Below are positions 6,888-7,979 of a DNA stretch of 7,979 bases, in pieces (position 1 is the stretch's first letter; each line of letters begins with the position of its first letter). Source of the DNA: Acidilobaceae archaeon (GTDB taxonomy: Archaea > Thermoproteota > Thermoprotei_A > Sulfolobales > Acidilobaceae); assembly GCA_027081695.1 (NCBI GenBank), contig JALWJI010000005.1:1-7979 (forward strand), written 5' to 3'. Below the pieces are notes generated by a model. That model ran no database searches. It had not been told where the DNA came from and saw only the letters and a program-made list of their open reading frames with translations. Position numbers and translations under genes: made by a program.

Positions 6888-6900
6888 TATTTTTCTCCTC
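6888..6900 (+). terminator. Pyrimidine-rich terminator after the glyoxylate reductase gene
   Basis: A run of five T (6890-6894) followed by CTCCTC lies about 22 bases after the stop codon. This is a typical archaeal intrinsic-type signal without a hairpin. Confidence 0.45.
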
Positions 6901-6902
6901 GC

Positions 6903-6912
6903 AAACTTAATG
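6903..6912 (+). promoter_or_regulatory. Possible TATA box for the DUF2283-like gene
   Basis: AAACTTAATG lies about 40 bases before the preferred ATG at 6948. A start of transcription near 6933 would give a leader of about 15 bases, just including the GGGGTG. The match to a box A is only moderate. Confidence 0.3.
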
Positions 6913-6933
6913 CATTCCTGGATACTCTATGCT

Positions 6934-6940
6934 GGGGTGT
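6934..6940 (+). promoter_or_regulatory. Ribosome binding site that decides the start of the DUF2283-like gene
   Basis: GGGGTGT stands seven bases before the ATG at 6948, the same register as GGTGA before 2892 and 5850. The upstream in-frame GTG at 6939 overlaps this site and so is unlikely to be the start. Confidence 0.6.
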
Positions 6941-6947
6941 GGAAATT

Positions 6948-7193
6948 ATGAGCGAAGAAGATAGGCTAAAAGAATATCAGGAGGCCCTGAACAGGGCTAG
7001 GGAACTAAAGGTCGCCGATATAGAGAAGCTATGGATAGAATATGACAAACAAAGCGATATCCTATACATTAATTTCGGCATGGAAGAGCCAGACGAGAGC
7101 ATAATGATCGGTGACGACGTAGTTGTCGGCATAAAAGACGGTAAAATAGTTGGTATAACAATATTTGAGTTCTCAAAGAGAGCAGGACTCTAG
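6948..7193 (+). CDS. Small DUF2283-like protein
   Basis: The 81-residue product has the pattern of the DUF2283 family: IEYDKQSDILYINFG (30-44), then an acidic stretch, then DDVVVGIKDGKIVGITIFE (56-74). Members are small beta-rich proteins of unknown function found in many archaea and bacteria, some beside toxin-antitoxin-like or regulatory genes. A charged, probably helical N-terminal segment (1-25, SEEDRLKEYQEALNRAREL) precedes the domain. The start is placed at ATG 6948, not the in-frame GTG at 6939, because GGGGTG at 6934-6939 then stands at the spacing used by neighbouring genes. The HAD phosphatase begins 32 bases after the stop, so the two may share a transcript. No function can be assigned from sequence. 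Confidence 0.75.
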   Translation: MSEEDRLKEYQEALNRARELKVADIEKLWIEYDKQSDILYINFGMEEPDESIMIGDDVVVGIKDGKIVGITIFEFSKRAGL

Positions 7194-7225
7194 CATTATA
7201 GTCTAGTTCAGAGAGTGCCGGGAAA

Positions 7226-7930
7226 ATGCCTAGGAAAATCAGAATGGTATTATTTGATATGGATGGCGTATTAGTCCCGATAAAGAGTAGCTGGGAGTAT
7301 ATTCATAAACTATTGGGAGTAGACGAGGATGCCAGAAGGATCAAAGAACAGTTCGAGAAAGGAGAAATAGACTATATGAAGTGGATGGAGCTAGACACAG
7401 GTCTCTGGGTTAAAGCCACCAGTGGAGAACTTACTATATGGAAACTACAAGAAATGTTTAAGGATGTCCAAGTGAGAGAAAACGCGGTAAAAGTAGCACG
7501 ATGGCTACGCAAGAACGGTATAATTATAGGCATAGTCAGTGGCGGCATAGATCTCCTAGCAAAAAGAGTAGCAAGCGAGATAGGCGCAGACATATGGCTA
7601 GCTAACCAACTATCATATGATAAAAGAGGAAAACTTATTCCCGGAGGTAAGCCACTTGTTGGAGTAAGAAAGGATCGAGTAGTCAAACGGATAGCAGGAG
7701 AATACGGTGTCCCTCTAAACAACGTAATGTTTGTAGGGGACAGTGTGTGGGATAAGGAAGCGATGAGTATTGTAGGATATCCGGTCATATATGGTGACTG
7801 TCAGCATCCCGAGCTGGAGAACGTTGCAAAATACAGAATATCCTGTCTTGATGAGCTACCGGATCTTATAACCTGCATAGAAAATGGGGAAGACTGTTCT
7901 CGCTGGAGAATAAATAAGGAGAAAGAATAG
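7226..7930 (+). CDS. HAD-superfamily phosphatase, phosphoserine phosphatase-like fold
   Basis: The 234-residue protein has all four HAD motifs: DMDGVLV with nucleophile D11 and acid D13, VSGG with S105, a lysine in the VRKDRV region (K149), and GDSVWD with D172 and D176. A helical cap (about 20-85) sits after motif I. The VSGG motif, the cap position and the overall length resemble archaeal SerB. However, the residues that bind the serine part of phosphoserine in the Methanocaldococcus enzyme (E20 and R56) align here with K20 and D57, and the GDGAND motif is GDSVWD. The enzyme is therefore a cytoplasmic magnesium-dependent phosphatase whose substrate may not be phosphoserine. All four cysteines (192, 207, 217, 224) lie in the last 43 residues. 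The ATG follows a weak GAGAGTG (7211-7217). It lies 32 bases after the DUF2283-like gene on the same strand, probably in the same transcript. Confidence 0.85.
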   Translation: MPRKIRMVLFDMDGVLVPIKSSWEYIHKLLGVDEDARRIKEQFEKGEIDYMKWMELDTGLWVKATSGELTIWKLQEMFKDVQVRENAVKVARWLRKNGIIIGIVSGGIDLLAKRVASEIGADIWLANQLSYDKRGKLIPGGKPLVGVRKDRVVKRIAGEYGVPLNNVMFVGDSVWDKEAMSIVGYPVIYGDCQHPELENVAKYRISCLDELPDLITCIENGEDCSRWRINKEKE

Positions 7931-7947
7931 GTTTTAAAGAAAAGGTC

Positions 7948-7979
7948 TTACTGTTTTCCTAGGACTTCTCCTAGATCGG
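7948..7979 (-). CDS. Possible last codons of a convergent gene (partial)
   Basis: Read on the minus strand from the window edge, one frame gives DLGEVLGKQ followed by TAA (7950-7948). T-rich sequence follows (CCTTTTCTTT), as expected for an archaeal gene end. The composition looks like a normal amphipathic C-terminus, and the 17-base gap to the HAD stop fits tight convergent packing. Nine codons are too few for an assignment. Confidence 0.25.
   Translation of the reverse strand, partial: DLGEVLGKQ
7959..7974. repeat. Perfect 6-base inverted repeat with 4-base loop
   Basis: CTAGGA and TCCTAG flank CTTC. The hairpin lies 29 bases after the HAD stop codon. It may be a chance palindrome within a convergent gene, or a hairpin at the end of the transcript. 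It has no T-run immediately after it within the window. Confidence 0.35.

Noticed and set aside
7372..7788. 138-codon minus-strand open frame inside the HAD gene
   Set aside because: It is a shadow of a certain gene with no supporting motif or start signal.

Overview
The window looks like chromosomal DNA from a hyperthermophilic archaeon, most likely a member of the Thermoproteota (Crenarchaeota), perhaps Desulfurococcales. The reasons are heavy use of ATA (Ile) and AGA/AGG (Arg) codons, GGTGA-type ribosome binding sites, T-rich gene ends instead of hairpin terminators, and the gene set: an archaeal-type glyoxylate reductase, an MtnA-type isomerase, a stand-alone JAMM protease, an MJ0936-type phosphoesterase and a SerB-like HAD protein. 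The lineage is inferred from style and gene content, not from a database match.

Layout. (1) 3-2750 (+): the C-terminal 915 residues of a large cysteine-free surface protein made of ten beta-sandwich-like repeats and a C-terminal membrane anchor; its N-terminus lies outside the window. (2) 2892-3986 (+): a methylthioribose-1-phosphate isomerase (mtnA) with its own promoter region. (3) 4075-5752 (-): three genes read leftward. A metallophosphoesterase overlaps a JAMM/MPN+ metalloprotease by 4 bases (ATGA), and a six-helix membrane protein of unknown function follows after 101 bases. (4) 5753-5849: a divergent promoter region. (5) 5850-6866 (+): D-2-hydroxyacid dehydrogenase / glyoxylate reductase. 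(6) 6948-7930 (+): a small DUF2283-like protein followed 32 bases later by a HAD phosphatase. (7) 7931-7979: a short T/A-rich segment, with possibly the last codons of a convergent gene.

The genes do not form one visible pathway. The metabolic enzymes (MtnA in 5'-methylthioadenosine salvage, glyoxylate reductase, HAD phosphatase) appear to be separate housekeeping units. The only clear functional coupling is the phosphoesterase-JAMM overlap. No stretch longer than about 140 bases lacks a gene. I see no tRNA, rRNA, CRISPR array, insertion sequence or attachment site. The points most worth a second look are the repeat-built surface protein, the JAMM/phosphoesterase pair with the unknown membrane protein beside it, and the HAD protein that has the phosphatase motifs but lacks the phosphoserine-recognition residues.
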